Part shown: piece after piece, positions 16,130-23,843 of the stretch
How the letters are laid out: each line of letters opens with the position of its first letter
Numbering within the stretch: position 1 is the first letter of the stretch
Assembly: GCA_022072455.1 (NCBI GenBank)
Contig: JAJVHY010000030.1
Span: 1-39,088 of the forward strand
DNA length: 39,088 nt
Source of the DNA: Verrucomicrobiia bacterium
GTDB taxonomy: Bacteria; Verrucomicrobiota; Verrucomicrobiia; Palsa-1439
Direction: 5' to 3'
The notes under the pieces: model-generated
Told to the model about the DNA's origin: nothing
Database searches by the model: none
What the model saw: only the letters and a program-made list of their open reading frames with translations
Program-made: the position numbers and the translations under genes

Positions 16130-17463
16130 ACGGCCATTGCTTCGGCGTGGATTGTAGAGCGTGCCCGCCATTCTTGGAAGAACTTCCCGCGCCGGTCCGT
16201 CGTGCATTCGTCACTGTAAAGCTCCGTCGTCAGCCAGCGCATACCGGACTGCAACTCGGCAACGCTCATTCCGCGCGGCCGGTAGTTCACGTCGAAGAGC
16301 GTGCACAAGTCCCACCGGCCCGGCTCGATCACGCGACCTTCCCGGAGCAATCGCGCGTACAGCGGCGTACCGGGGAATGCCGTCAGCACCGTGATCTGCA
16401 CGTCGTAGAGCGACACTTGCCGGGTGAAGTCGAGCACTTGCTCGAAGATGCCGGTGTCGTGGCCATCCAAACCGAGAATGAAGCAGCCGTTCACCGTGAT
16501 GCCGTGCGCCTGGATGCGCGCGATGGCACTCGCATACCGGTCGAACCAGCGCGCCTTGAAATCCCGGTTCATTTCCAACCCATGCAACGGTTCGCGCGCT
16601 GGACTCTCCAACCCAATCAACACCTGCCGGCACCCGGCGGCGTGCATCAAGTCGAGCAACTCCGCATCTTCCGCCACCGAAATGTCAGTCTCGGTAAACC
16701 ACTTCAACCGCAACGGCGCCAGCGCCCGGCACAACTGTTTGCCCCACGTCTTGTCCACAAACGTGTTGTCGTCGGCAAACTCGATGAACGGTCGCTCCCG
16801 CATTTGCTGTATCGCGCCGATGTCACGGATCACGTCCCACACCGGCCGTTTCCGGTACGGCTGACCGAGCATGACGTTTGACGCGCAGAACTCGCACCGC
16901 CACGGACACCCCCGCGTCGTCTGTACTGTGAACCGGTTGTATGGCCGGTCGCCGAGCAAATCATAGCGCGGTACCGGCAACCGCATCACGTCCACGGCTG
17001 GATACATTTTGGCCGAAAACGTCCGCGCCGGTGCCTCGCGCTCCGCTGCGCGCACCACTTCCGGCCACACATTCTCGCCTTCGCCAACGACCACGTAGTC
17101 CGCGTGAGCGAAAGCCTCTGCCGGCAACGCCGTTACATGCAGGCCGCCCATCGCCACCTTCACCCCGGCCAGTCGGAGCCGGTCGGCAATCGCGTAGGCC
17201 TCGAATACTTGCGCTGAAAACGTGCTGATCGCGACGAGGTCGCAATCATACACCGCCGCTGGTTCCTTGCCGTCGGCTTCTGCCTCGAAGTACTCGAGAT
17301 CGTGGCCGGCCGGCGTGGCGGCAGCCAGATACAACAAGCCCAAACTCGGCAACGACGCAATCGCCTTGCTGCGCTCGACAAACCCCGGCAGCGTCAAGCC
17401 GAGTTCGAGCAATTCCGGGTCATGCGCCCGAATACCGCTCATTGCGAGAAAGCCAATTTTCAT
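16126..17463 (-). CDS. B12-binding-type radical SAM enzyme (first of three)
   Basis: A 445-residue enzyme. The B12-binding-like domain covers about 1-140 (MGGLHVTALPAE) and the cluster cysteines are Cys186, Cys190 and Cys193 (TRGCPWRCEFC). The barrel continues to about 400 with FADDNTFVDKTWG and LTAFPGTPLYARLLREGRV, followed by a helical tail with RGMSVAELQ. ATG17463 has GGAGG seven bases upstream, the best ribosome-binding site in the operon, and overlaps the stop of the small membrane protein. It is the most upstream enzyme of the set, so probably the best expressed. Reaction and substrate are unknown. Confidence 0.9.
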   Translation of the reverse strand: MKIGFLAMSGIRAHDPELLELGLTLPGFVERSKAIASLPSLGLLYLAAATPAGHDLEYFEAEADGKEPAAVYDCDLVAISTFSAQVFEAYAIADRLRLAGVKVAMGGLHVTALPAEAFAHADYVVVGEGENVWPEVVRAAEREAPARTFSAKMYPAVDVMRLPVPRYDLLGDRPYNRFTVQTTRGCPWRCEFCASNVMLGQPYRKRPVWDVIRDIGAIQQMRERPFIEFADDNTFVDKTWGKQLCRALAPLRLKWFTETDISVAEDAELLDLMHAAGCRQVLIGLESPAREPLHGLEMNRDFKARWFDRYASAIARIQAHGITVNGCFILGLDGHDTGIFEQVLDFTRQVSLYDVQITVLTAFPGTPLYARLLREGRVIEPGRWDLCTLFDVNYRPRGMSVAELQSGMRWLTTELYSDECTTDRRGKFFQEWRARSTIHAEAMAV

Positions 17464-17870
17464 TTTGAACCTCCATCGTTCTTCTCGGCCACGACGGAGC
17501 GTGGCCCTCCAAGGGTTATGGAGGGACGCGCTCCGTCGCGTCCGCCGCTGAGCATAATGATCACCCCCACCACCAAACTCACCACCGGCACGAAAAACAG
17601 ATGCCGGAACGGCTTGCGCCACGCCGTGAGAAAACAAACCGCCGGCATCGTCACGCTCCCGACCGCCAACCAGAGTGAAGCGACTGGCGACAGCCCGACG
17701 ATCAAATTCAACATCCCCAACGCCGCGCACGCGATGTGACCGAGTCGCAGCATCCGTCGCTGAAACGAACCGTAGCCACCGAGAAATCCGTCGCGATGGA
17801 AAAACAACCCCAAGACCGCTCCACTCAGGAAGCCCGCCAAGATCAACCACCAACCAATGATCCAGTTCAT
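17460..17870 (-). CDS. Small four-segment membrane protein, first gene of the operon
   Basis: A 136-residue protein with about four hydrophobic segments (WWLILAGFLSGAVLGLFF; GHIACAALGMLNLIVGL; ASLWLAVGSVTMPAVCFL; LFFVPVVSLVVGVIIML). The family is not recognised. The hydrophilic C-terminal tail, about residues 110-128, is encoded by a palindromic repeat (17487-17543). ATG17870 has a GGGAG Shine-Dalgarno sequence. Its stop overlaps the start of the first radical SAM gene. It could anchor the enzymes or move their substrate, but nothing in its sequence shows this. Confidence 0.75.
   Translation of the reverse strand: MNWIIGWWLILAGFLSGAVLGLFFHRDGFLGGYGSFQRRMLRLGHIACAALGMLNLIVGLSPVASLWLAVGSVTMPAVCFLTAWRKPFRHLFFVPVVSLVVGVIIMLSGGRDGARPSITLGGPRSVVAEKNDGGSK
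17487..17543. repeat. Palindromic element A, in frame in membrane-protein gene
   Basis: Two 25-base halves (17487-17511 and 17519-17543) are reverse complements at 21 of 25 positions, around a 7-base centre. Each half also folds on itself (CCACG/CGTGG; GACGCG/CGCGTC). The element contributes the hydrophilic C-terminal tail of the small membrane protein without a stop codon. Its words (ACGGAGCGTGGCCCTCC) look like those of a dispersed verrucomicrobial repeat. Confidence 0.8.
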
Positions 17871-17883
17871 ACGCCAATCTCCC

Positions 17884-17902
17884 TTTGCTACCGGCGTGCC
17901 AA
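17884..17902 (-). promoter_or_regulatory. Sigma-54-like promoter of the radical SAM operon
   Basis: On the minus strand the sequence is TTGGCACG, four bases, then TAGCAAA. GG (complement of 17899-17900) and GC (complement of 17887-17888) are exactly ten bases apart, and TTGGCACG matches the consensus fully; TAGC replaces TTGC. The divergent gene 90 bases away encodes a sigma-54 activator. Against it, the predicted transcript start (about 17875) is only five bases from ATG17870 and lies beyond the Shine-Dalgarno sequence. Confidence 0.5.
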
Positions 17903-17989
17903 TGCGACTGTTTGCGATTTCACGGGGATTTCAGAGCGACTCGCAATCGCCGATAGACAGAAATTGACTATCAGTGGTACAAATTATGT

Positions 17990-19399
17990 ATGAATCTCAC
18001 CGGGGCACAGCGGGAGTTTCTGACGCTCGTGACGCGGGCAGCGGCCTGCAATCCATTCAGCGACGAGTTCGCGCAGTTGCAGGCCCGCATCACCGGCGGG
18101 CGGAAGGTGAGCCTCGTCGACCGGTGGAACACCGAACTCCACAATCTCCAAGCGGCCGGCTTCACCAGTTTCAAACAAGCCGAGGGCGCCGACCGCGAGA
18201 TTCTCCGGTACGCGAGCCTGTACGAAATCTATCACCGGTATCTGGCCGCGTTCGATGAACTGATCGCGGCGCAATTGTCTGCCGGCGACCGCAGCGTGCC
18301 CGTCCCGTTTGCCGGCAAAGCACTGACGCTGTTCGCCCGGCGCGGATTCAACGCGGAGGAGGCGCGCCGGCATTTTGCGATCATGTTTCAGATTCGCCGG
18401 GCTTTCCGCTTTATTGATCGCGGACTGGTCGGCCAGAGCGAATGCATGAAGGAACTCCGCCGGCATCTCTGGAACAATGTTTTTACTCACGACATCCGAT
18501 TTTACGCCGAGCATTTGTGGAATCGGATGGAAGACTTTTCCACGCTGTTGCTCGGCGAGACCGGCACCGGCAAGGGCGCGGCGGCGGCGGCGATAGGCCG
18601 GTCGGGGTTTATTCCGTTCGACGAGAAGCGCGGTTGTTTCGCGGAGAGTTTTACACGGACATTCCTCCCATTGAATCTGTCACAATTCCCGGAGACGCTG
18701 CTTGAATCGGAATTGTTTGGTCACCGGAAAGGTGCGTTTACCGGGGCGATCGCGGATCATGAGGGCGTGTTTGCGCGGTGCAGTCCGCACGGCGCGATCT
18801 TCCTCGACGAAATCGGCGATGTCAGCGGGCCGGTGCAGATCAAACTGCTGCACGTCCTGCAAGACCGGACGTTCACCCCGGTCGGCAGTCACGACCAGAT
18901 CCGGTTTCGTGGCCGGGTGATCGGTGCGACGAACAAACCAATTGAACAACTCCGCCAGACCGGCCAGTTCCGCGACGATTTCTTTTACCGGCTTTGTTCG
19001 GATGTGATCATCGTCCCGCCGCTCCGGCAACGGATCGCGGAAGATTCAAGCGAATTGGACGATCTGATCGCGTTGATTACGACGCGACTGACCGGACAAC
19101 CCGTACCCATCGCCCTGGGATTGCCCGCGCACTACGCGTGGCCCGGCAACGTCCGTGAACTGGAGCAGGCAATCCGGAGGGTGTTGTTGACGCAGCGGTA
19201 TACCGGCGATCAACGCGCGGTGGCGCCGGATGTGGCGGGGCGGTTGCAGGCCGGGGTCGCCGACGGTTCGCTGGATGCGGATGCATTGTTGGCGGGGTAT
19301 TGCCGGTTGTTGTATGAGCGGCACGGCACTTACGAGGAAGTGGCGAGACGGACGAATCTCGACCGGCGCACCGTGAAGGCGTATATCGGAAAACAATGA
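17990..19399 (+). CDS. Sigma-54-dependent transcriptional activator (AAA+)
   Basis: A 469-residue regulator. The N-terminal 145 residues match no response-regulator, GAF or PAS pattern that I recognise, so the signal it senses is unknown. The AAA+ domain has Walker A GETGTGKG (189-196), an intact sigma-54 contact loop GAFTGA (248-253), Walker B AIFLDEIGD (about 269-277) and PGNVRELEQAIRR. The C-terminus has a short helix-turn-helix (VARRTNLDRRTVKAYI). It should hydrolyse ATP to open RpoN promoters. The divergent radical SAM operon has a GG-N10-GC site and is its likely target. The ATG is at 17990; no good Shine-Dalgarno is seen. Its stop overlaps the next start as ATGA. Confidence 0.92.
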   Translation: MNLTGAQREFLTLVTRAAACNPFSDEFAQLQARITGGRKVSLVDRWNTELHNLQAAGFTSFKQAEGADREILRYASLYEIYHRYLAAFDELIAAQLSAGDRSVPVPFAGKALTLFARRGFNAEEARRHFAIMFQIRRAFRFIDRGLVGQSECMKELRRHLWNNVFTHDIRFYAEHLWNRMEDFSTLLLGETGTGKGAAAAAIGRSGFIPFDEKRGCFAESFTRTFLPLNLSQFPETLLESELFGHRKGAFTGAIADHEGVFARCSPHGAIFLDEIGDVSGPVQIKLLHVLQDRTFTPVGSHDQIRFRGRVIGATNKPIEQLRQTGQFRDDFFYRLCSDVIIVPPLRQRIAEDSSELDDLIALITTRLTGQPVPIALGLPAHYAWPGNVRELEQAIRRVLLTQRYTGDQRAVAPDVAGRLQAGVADGSLDADALLAGYCRLLYERHGTYEEVARRTNLDRRTVKAYIGKQ

Positions 19400-21171
19400 A
19401 CGCGCGGTGGCGATTCTTGATCTGTTTGTTGCTCGTGGGCGTGCTCTATGCCGGGCATGTCGGGCTGAAGCTGGCGAAGATTTACAATCATCCGACCTGG
19501 GATGCGCAGGACGAGGTGGGACAGTTTTGGAGCGAGTTTGCGTTTCATTACCGGTTCGCGAAGTTTTTTGCGACACACGCTGACTGGAGCGAGTTGAGCC
19601 GGGATCGGCAGGTGCAGTACCCGGATACGATTGATGATTGGGCGGAGTTCACTGTCGCGATGGAGGTGCCGGTGGGGGTGCTGTACCGGTGGCTGAAGCC
19701 GGCAGTTCCGTTGCATGTGTTCGTGGTTTGGTACGGGTGTTTGGTGTCGAGTTTGACTCTGTTTGGGGTTTTCTTTTTGGCGCGAGCCTTGTGGCGGAGC
19801 GCTGGGGCCGGGGTGTTGGCGAGTGTGTTGTACGCGACGTTGTATCCGAGCTATGGGCGGACAGTGAAGAATCTGTTTCTCCGGGAAGACTTCGCGATTC
19901 CGCTGATTGTGTTCGCACTCTACTTCACGGTTTGCGCACTGCAGGATAAACGCCGGTGGCAGCAAATTGGGGCGGCCTTGTTCTGGTTGGCGGCGCTGGC
20001 GAGTTGGCATTTGACGCAGTTTGTGTTGGCGGTGGGCGTGGGCGCGGCGGTATTGGTGTACCTCGGCAAGGGCGAGACTCCGCGAGTGCCGTGGTTTGTG
20101 TTGGTGCTGACCGCCGGCAGTGTGGTCATACCGGTGTTGTGGGCGAAACAACTATATCTGTCGCCAGTGATGTGCGTGGTGTACGCGCTGTCGCTGGCGG
20201 TGTGGATCAATGGGGGGCGGAAAAAGGCGACGCTGGTTTTTGCCGGGTGGTTGGTTGTGTTTCTGGCGGCAAGTTTCTTGTTGCGGAAGTCGTACGGCGA
20301 GTACGCGCATGTTTACCAATTGTTTTTCTACAAGCTCCGGTATCTGGGGGTGAAACCCGAGGATCCGGCCTTGCTGCCGTGGGAGGCGCGGTGTCTGTGG
20401 GAAGGCGCATTCAACACGGCTCCGCTGGGCGAGTGGTGGCACAGTTTGGTGTGGTGCGGGCCGTTGGCAGTCGTGGGCATCGTAGCGGCGCTCTTTGAGC
20501 GCCGTTCAGGTAATCAACTGGACAGCGACGGTCATAGACCGCCGCTACAGATTTTTGCTGTCTTCACGTTAATGTTGGTGCCGTTATCGTGGATGGTGGT
20601 CCGGTATTTTACATTTCTCGGTTTTGCAGCGGCGGTGGTGGCGGCGGGGTTGATGACCCGGCGAATCTGGTGGCGGGCGGCGGTCATTGTCGCCGCTGGT
20701 TGGCAAGTGGCGTTGCTGAATTTTGAGCCGTTGGATCGCACCCCGGTCGTGCCGGACAATTACAAGCCGCTCGTGAAATGGATCAATGCGAATACGTCGA
20801 CGAATGCGGTGTTTCTCGCCAGCATCGCGGAAGCGCCGGTATTCCTGGCGCATACCGGGCGACCGATCATTTTGCACTCGAAGTTTGAGAATTGGGAGAT
20901 TCGCGAGCGGTACCGGCAGTTTCTGGCGGCAGTTTATGGGACGCCGGCGGAGTTGGTGGAGTTTTGCCGCCGGTATGGGGCGGATTATTTGGTGTTCGAT
21001 GCCGGCTTCTTTATCACCGCGAAGGATTCACGCCGGTATAAGGCGGATAAACTTGGGGAGCTGGCGCCGGATTGCGCGGCGGTTTTGTTGGTGACGCAGC
21101 GGGTGCCGGAGTTTGAGCCGGTGTTCAGCGCCAACGGTTACACGATCTTGCGCGTCAAGGCTGCACCATGA
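19396..21171 (+). CDS. Multi-pass GT-C/STT3-like membrane protein
   Basis: A 591-residue protein with one N-terminal membrane segment, an acidic first loop (HPTWDAQDEVGQFW, then HYRFAKFF), about ten more membrane segments and a soluble C-terminal domain of about 150 residues (from VKWINANTSTNAVF). The layout resembles GT-C glycosyltransferases, especially the STT3/PglB/AglB group, whose first loop carries acidic catalytic residues; the WWD motif of STT3 is not seen, so oligosaccharyl transfer is not established. Residues 363-385 (loop between membrane segments) come from palindromic element B. It overlaps the sigma-54 activator by four bases, so the two are co-expressed. The last 17 bases overlap the convergent binding-protein gene. 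Confidence 0.7.
   Translation: MNARWRFLICLLLVGVLYAGHVGLKLAKIYNHPTWDAQDEVGQFWSEFAFHYRFAKFFATHADWSELSRDRQVQYPDTIDDWAEFTVAMEVPVGVLYRWLKPAVPLHVFVVWYGCLVSSLTLFGVFFLARALWRSAGAGVLASVLYATLYPSYGRTVKNLFLREDFAIPLIVFALYFTVCALQDKRRWQQIGAALFWLAALASWHLTQFVLAVGVGAAVLVYLGKGETPRVPWFVLVLTAGSVVIPVLWAKQLYLSPVMCVVYALSLAVWINGGRKKATLVFAGWLVVFLAASFLLRKSYGEYAHVYQLFFYKLRYLGVKPEDPALLPWEARCLWEGAFNTAPLGEWWHSLVWCGPLAVVGIVAALFERRSGNQLDSDGHRPPLQIFAVFTLMLVPLSWMVVRYFTFLGFAAAVVAAGLMTRRIWWRAAVIVAAGWQVALLNFEPLDRTPVVPDNYKPLVKWINANTSTNAVFLASIAEAPVFLAHTGRPIILHSKFENWEIRERYRQFLAAVYGTPAELVEFCRRYGADYLVFDAGFFITAKDSRRYKADKLGELAPDCAAVLLVTQRVPEFEPVFSANGYTILRVKAAP
20482..20548. repeat. Palindromic element B, in frame in STT3-like gene
   Basis: The outer arms GTAGCGGCG...CGCCGCTAC are reverse complements at about 19 of the first 23 positions. 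Each half is itself a hairpin: CGGCGCTC-TTT-GAGCGCCG is perfect, and CGACGGTC-ATA-GACCGCCG has one mismatch. The element is translated as a polar stretch (ERRSGNQLDSDGHRPPLQ) between two membrane segments. The words resemble a dispersed verrucomicrobial repeat. Confidence 0.85.
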
Positions 21172-22615
21172 CGTACCGGAACAGGATGTCCCCGGTGATT
21201 TCGTAGCGGATACCGGTGATGTTCGCCCGGCAAGCCAGCATGGCCGGGGCGTGCGCGAGCGGGACCATCGGGACTTCGTCGGCAATGATTTCTTGTGCTT
21301 GCCGGTAGAGGGCGGCGCGTTTGGCCGGATCGGTTTCGCGCCGGGCGGCGACGACGAGTTTGTGGTAGTTCTCGTTTTTCCAAAAGCAGATGTTCAATGC
21401 GGAGCCGAGGGTGGCGGTGTCTTTGTCGAGGAGGGTGTAGAGGAAATTGTCGGGGTCGCCGTTGTCGCCAACCCAGCCGAGGAGGGCGAGTTCGTGTTCG
21501 CCGCGACTGGTGCGACTGAGGTGCGCGCCAAATTCGTTCGAGACGATTTCGATGGGAATGCCGGCTTTGGCACAATCGGCTTTAATCAACTCGGCGGCGC
21601 GAATTGGATTTGGCAAATAGGCGCGCGGGTTGGTCATGACCTCCAAGCGGAGAGGCGCGGGTCGAGTGGTGAGGGGCGGGGACGGTAGGCGTTCAGGTGT
21701 GGCATCGTTGTGACCGAGAAGCGCTGGCGGCAAGGGGTTTTTGGCGATGGTGCCGTGGTTGCGATAGACGATGGCAAGGAGGTCTTTTTTGTTGATCGCG
21801 GCGGCGATGGCGCGGCGGAGGTTTTTGTCTTTGAGTTTGTCGCAGTTGAACGAGAGGTAGGCGACGTTGAGGCCAGGAGCCGAGATGAGTTTGACTTTCT
21901 TGTCGCGCTGGATGAGCGGGATGTCGTTGGGGTCGAGGCCGTCCATCGCTTGAATCTGGCCGGTCTGGAGTTGGATGAAGCGCGTGGCGGAATCGGGTAC
22001 GACTTTGAAGATGAGTTGGGCGAGTGGCGGGGCGCCGTCCCAATAGTCGCGATTGGCGGCGAGGGTGATTGTCTCGTTGGGTTTCCATTCGACAAACCGG
22101 AAGGGGCCGGTGCCGACAACTTGTTGTTGGTTGATGAATTTTGGACTGATGAGGCTGGCGGAGAAACTGGCAAGGTTGGCGAGGAATGGGGCGTGGGGTT
22201 CGCGAAGCCTGAATTCCAGCGTGCCGGCATCGAGTGCTTTGACAGATTCGACCATCGCGAACATCGAAGTCCAGTAGGCGAAGGTGCCGGCCTTGGGACG
22301 CGCTGGGTGGTCCTTGTCCTTTTGCCGGAGGAACGAGACGAGGGCGGTATCGGCATTGAGCGGGGTGCCGTCGTGGAATTTGACGCCTTGCCGGAGTTGG
22401 AAGGTGTAGGTGAGACCGTCGGGGCTGATCTTCCAAGAGGTGGCGAGACAGGGTTCGATCTCGGCGGTGCCGTGTTTGAAACGGACGAGTCCTTCGCAGA
22501 CGTTGAGGAGGACTTTGACGGACTCGCCGTCGTCCACGTCGGCGGGATCGAGTTTTTGCGAATCAGCACCGCGGGCGAAAATCAGGGCGGCAGCCAGCAA
22601 CGGGAGGAAGTTCAT
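21155..22615 (-). CDS. Family 5 (DppA/OppA-type) extracytoplasmic solute-binding protein
   Basis: A 486-residue protein with a short signal peptide (MNFLPLLAAALIFARGA) and the SBP_bac_5 fold: VKVLLNVCEGLVRF at the start, PDGLTYTFQLRQGVKFHDG (the family signature) near 75-95, and FNCDKLKDKNLRRAIAAAI in the middle. Such proteins deliver peptides or similar solutes to an ABC permease; no permease or ATPase gene is beside it, so it may serve a transporter elsewhere. ATG22615 is chosen over longer in-frame starts because a signal peptide begins there and a promoter ends seven bases upstream. It is divergent from the exosortase gene and its 3' end overlaps the convergent GT-C gene by 17 bases. Confidence 0.88.
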   Translation of the reverse strand: MNFLPLLAAALIFARGADSQKLDPADVDDGESVKVLLNVCEGLVRFKHGTAEIEPCLATSWKISPDGLTYTFQLRQGVKFHDGTPLNADTALVSFLRQKDKDHPARPKAGTFAYWTSMFAMVESVKALDAGTLEFRLREPHAPFLANLASFSASLISPKFINQQQVVGTGPFRFVEWKPNETITLAANRDYWDGAPPLAQLIFKVVPDSATRFIQLQTGQIQAMDGLDPNDIPLIQRDKKVKLISAPGLNVAYLSFNCDKLKDKNLRRAIAAAINKKDLLAIVYRNHGTIAKNPLPPALLGHNDATPERLPSPPLTTRPAPLRLEVMTNPRAYLPNPIRAAELIKADCAKAGIPIEIVSNEFGAHLSRTSRGEHELALLGWVGDNGDPDNFLYTLLDKDTATLGSALNICFWKNENYHKLVVAARRETDPAKRAALYRQAQEIIADEVPMVPLAHAPAMLACRANITGIRYEITGDILFRYVMVQP

Positions 22616-22622
22616 AGGCGTG

Positions 22623-22651
22623 ATGTTACTGGAGCGCGCGGAGACCGGCAA
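22623..22651 (-). promoter_or_regulatory. Sigma-70-type promoter, leaderless arrangement (binding protein)
   Basis: On the minus strand, TTGCCG (complement of 22646-22651), a 17-base spacer and TAACAT (complement of 22623-22628) end seven bases before ATG22615. The transcript would begin at or next to the start codon; no Shine-Dalgarno sequence is visible. Confidence 0.5.
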
Positions 22652-22661
22652 GGGGCGGCGT

Positions 22662-22690
22662 TTGACTTTGCCGGGAGCGACTACTAGACT
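22662..22690 (+). promoter_or_regulatory. Sigma-70-type promoter of exosortase operon
   Basis: TTGACT (22662-22667), a 17-base spacer and TAGACT (22685-22690). An in-frame TTG at 22698 lies seven bases past the -10 box, and ATG22719 lies 28 past it. No Shine-Dalgarno sequence precedes ATG22719, so a leaderless start at TTG22698 is possible. Confidence 0.6.
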
Positions 22691-22718
22691 ACTGGCCTTG
22701 AAAGTTGTCGAAACCGGC

Positions 22719-23843
22719 ATGAGTAATAGTTCCGCCAGCGTTGCCCTACGTGTTTCCCCCTTGCCCGTGGCGTGGGGGACAATGGTTTTGGGTGTGACGT
22801 TGGTCGGGCTGGTGGTGTTCGCCTTTGGAGTGCAAAAAGCGGAGAATGAGTTGTCGTGTTACGGCTGGCTGACGGGACACTGGAGTAATGTCTCGAATTA
22901 CTCGCATGGTCCGTTGATTCCCCTGATCGCGTCGTTTTTGTTGTACTGGAACATTTCGCATCGCGCGCCGGCCGAGACGAACTGGAAGCCGTATTGGAAC
23001 GCCGTGACTGCCGGCGGGGTCACCTTGGGGATATGGTTCGTGGCCGGGATGCTGAACAAGGATTGGGAGGCAGCGGGGTACCGACTGGCGATGAATCTAT
23101 TGCCTCTGCCCGTGGCGTGGCAGGTGTGGACGCTTCGTGAATATTTACGCGGCACAACCCGGCCAGCCACCACGGCAGGCTTGCTGGTTTTCCTCGGAGC
23201 AACCGCGTTGTACTACGTCGGCATCAAAGCCGTACAACCCCGTTTGGTCGTCATCGCCGGGGTGTTCATGTTATATGGGATCGCCCTCTCGCTGCGGGGG
23301 TGGGATGTCTTTCGGCTGGTGTTTTTTCCCATCAGTTTTCTTTTTCTGATGGTCCCGCTCAACTTTCTCGACAACGTCATCGGGTTTCCGCTGCGGCTGT
23401 TTGTGGCCAACGCGGCGACGCTGGTGCTCAACCTCATCGGGATTGAAGCCATTCAGCGGGGCTCGGGGATTATCTCCGCAGTGTTTCGGTTTGACGTCGC
23501 CGACCCTTGCAGTGGCATCCGGTCGTTAATGGCACTCACCACAGTCACGGCAGCGTACGCGTATGTCACCCAAACCGCGCAGTGGAAGCGCTGGTTCTTA
23601 TTCCTCTGTGCGATTCCGTTGGCGGTTCTGGGTAATCTGGCCCGCGTGATTTCGATTGCGGTCGTCGCCCAGGTCTACGGCCAAGAACTGGCCACCAAGG
23701 TCTATCACGATTGGTCTGGTTTTATTCTATTCCCGGTCGCACTGGTGGCCATGGTCATCGTCGGGTTCCTGTTGAATCTCGACTTCCGCCGGTGGATCCA
23801 GCACCTTATGCAACCGCCGGCCAAGCCACGCACTCATGAATGA
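22719..23843 (+). CDS. Exosortase (XrtA-like membrane sorting protease/transpeptidase)
   Basis: A 374-residue multi-pass membrane protein (about eight segments). The three family catalytic residues are present: Cys264 in DPCSGIRSLMAL, Arg309 in LGNLARVISIAV and His330 in YHDWSGFILF. Exosortases recognise PEP-CTERM-type tails of exported proteins, cut them and attach them to the surface or exopolysaccharide matrix. No PEP-CTERM target gene was seen in this window. The start may be seven codons earlier (TTG22698). It is followed with an 8-base overlap by EpsI, the usual partner, then by exopolysaccharide genes. Confidence 0.93.
   Translation: MSNSSASVALRVSPLPVAWGTMVLGVTLVGLVVFAFGVQKAENELSCYGWLTGHWSNVSNYSHGPLIPLIASFLLYWNISHRAPAETNWKPYWNAVTAGGVTLGIWFVAGMLNKDWEAAGYRLAMNLLPLPVAWQVWTLREYLRGTTRPATTAGLLVFLGATALYYVGIKAVQPRLVVIAGVFMLYGIALSLRGWDVFRLVFFPISFLFLMVPLNFLDNVIGFPLRLFVANAATLVLNLIGIEAIQRGSGIISAVFRFDVADPCSGIRSLMALTTVTAAYAYVTQTAQWKRWFLFLCAIPLAVLGNLARVISIAVVAQVYGQELATKVYHDWSGFILFPVALVAMVIVGFLLNLDFRRWIQHLMQPPAKPRTHE

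Noticed and set aside
17871-17989. Cobalamin riboswitch before the B12-type radical SAM operon
   Set aside because: The 119-base gap is too short for a full riboswitch and no B12-box-like sequence was found; only the sigma-54-like site stands out.
21710-22687. A 325-codon plus-strand open frame
   Set aside because: It is antisense to the solute-binding protein, with an acidic repetitive composition typical of shadow frames in G+C-rich DNA.
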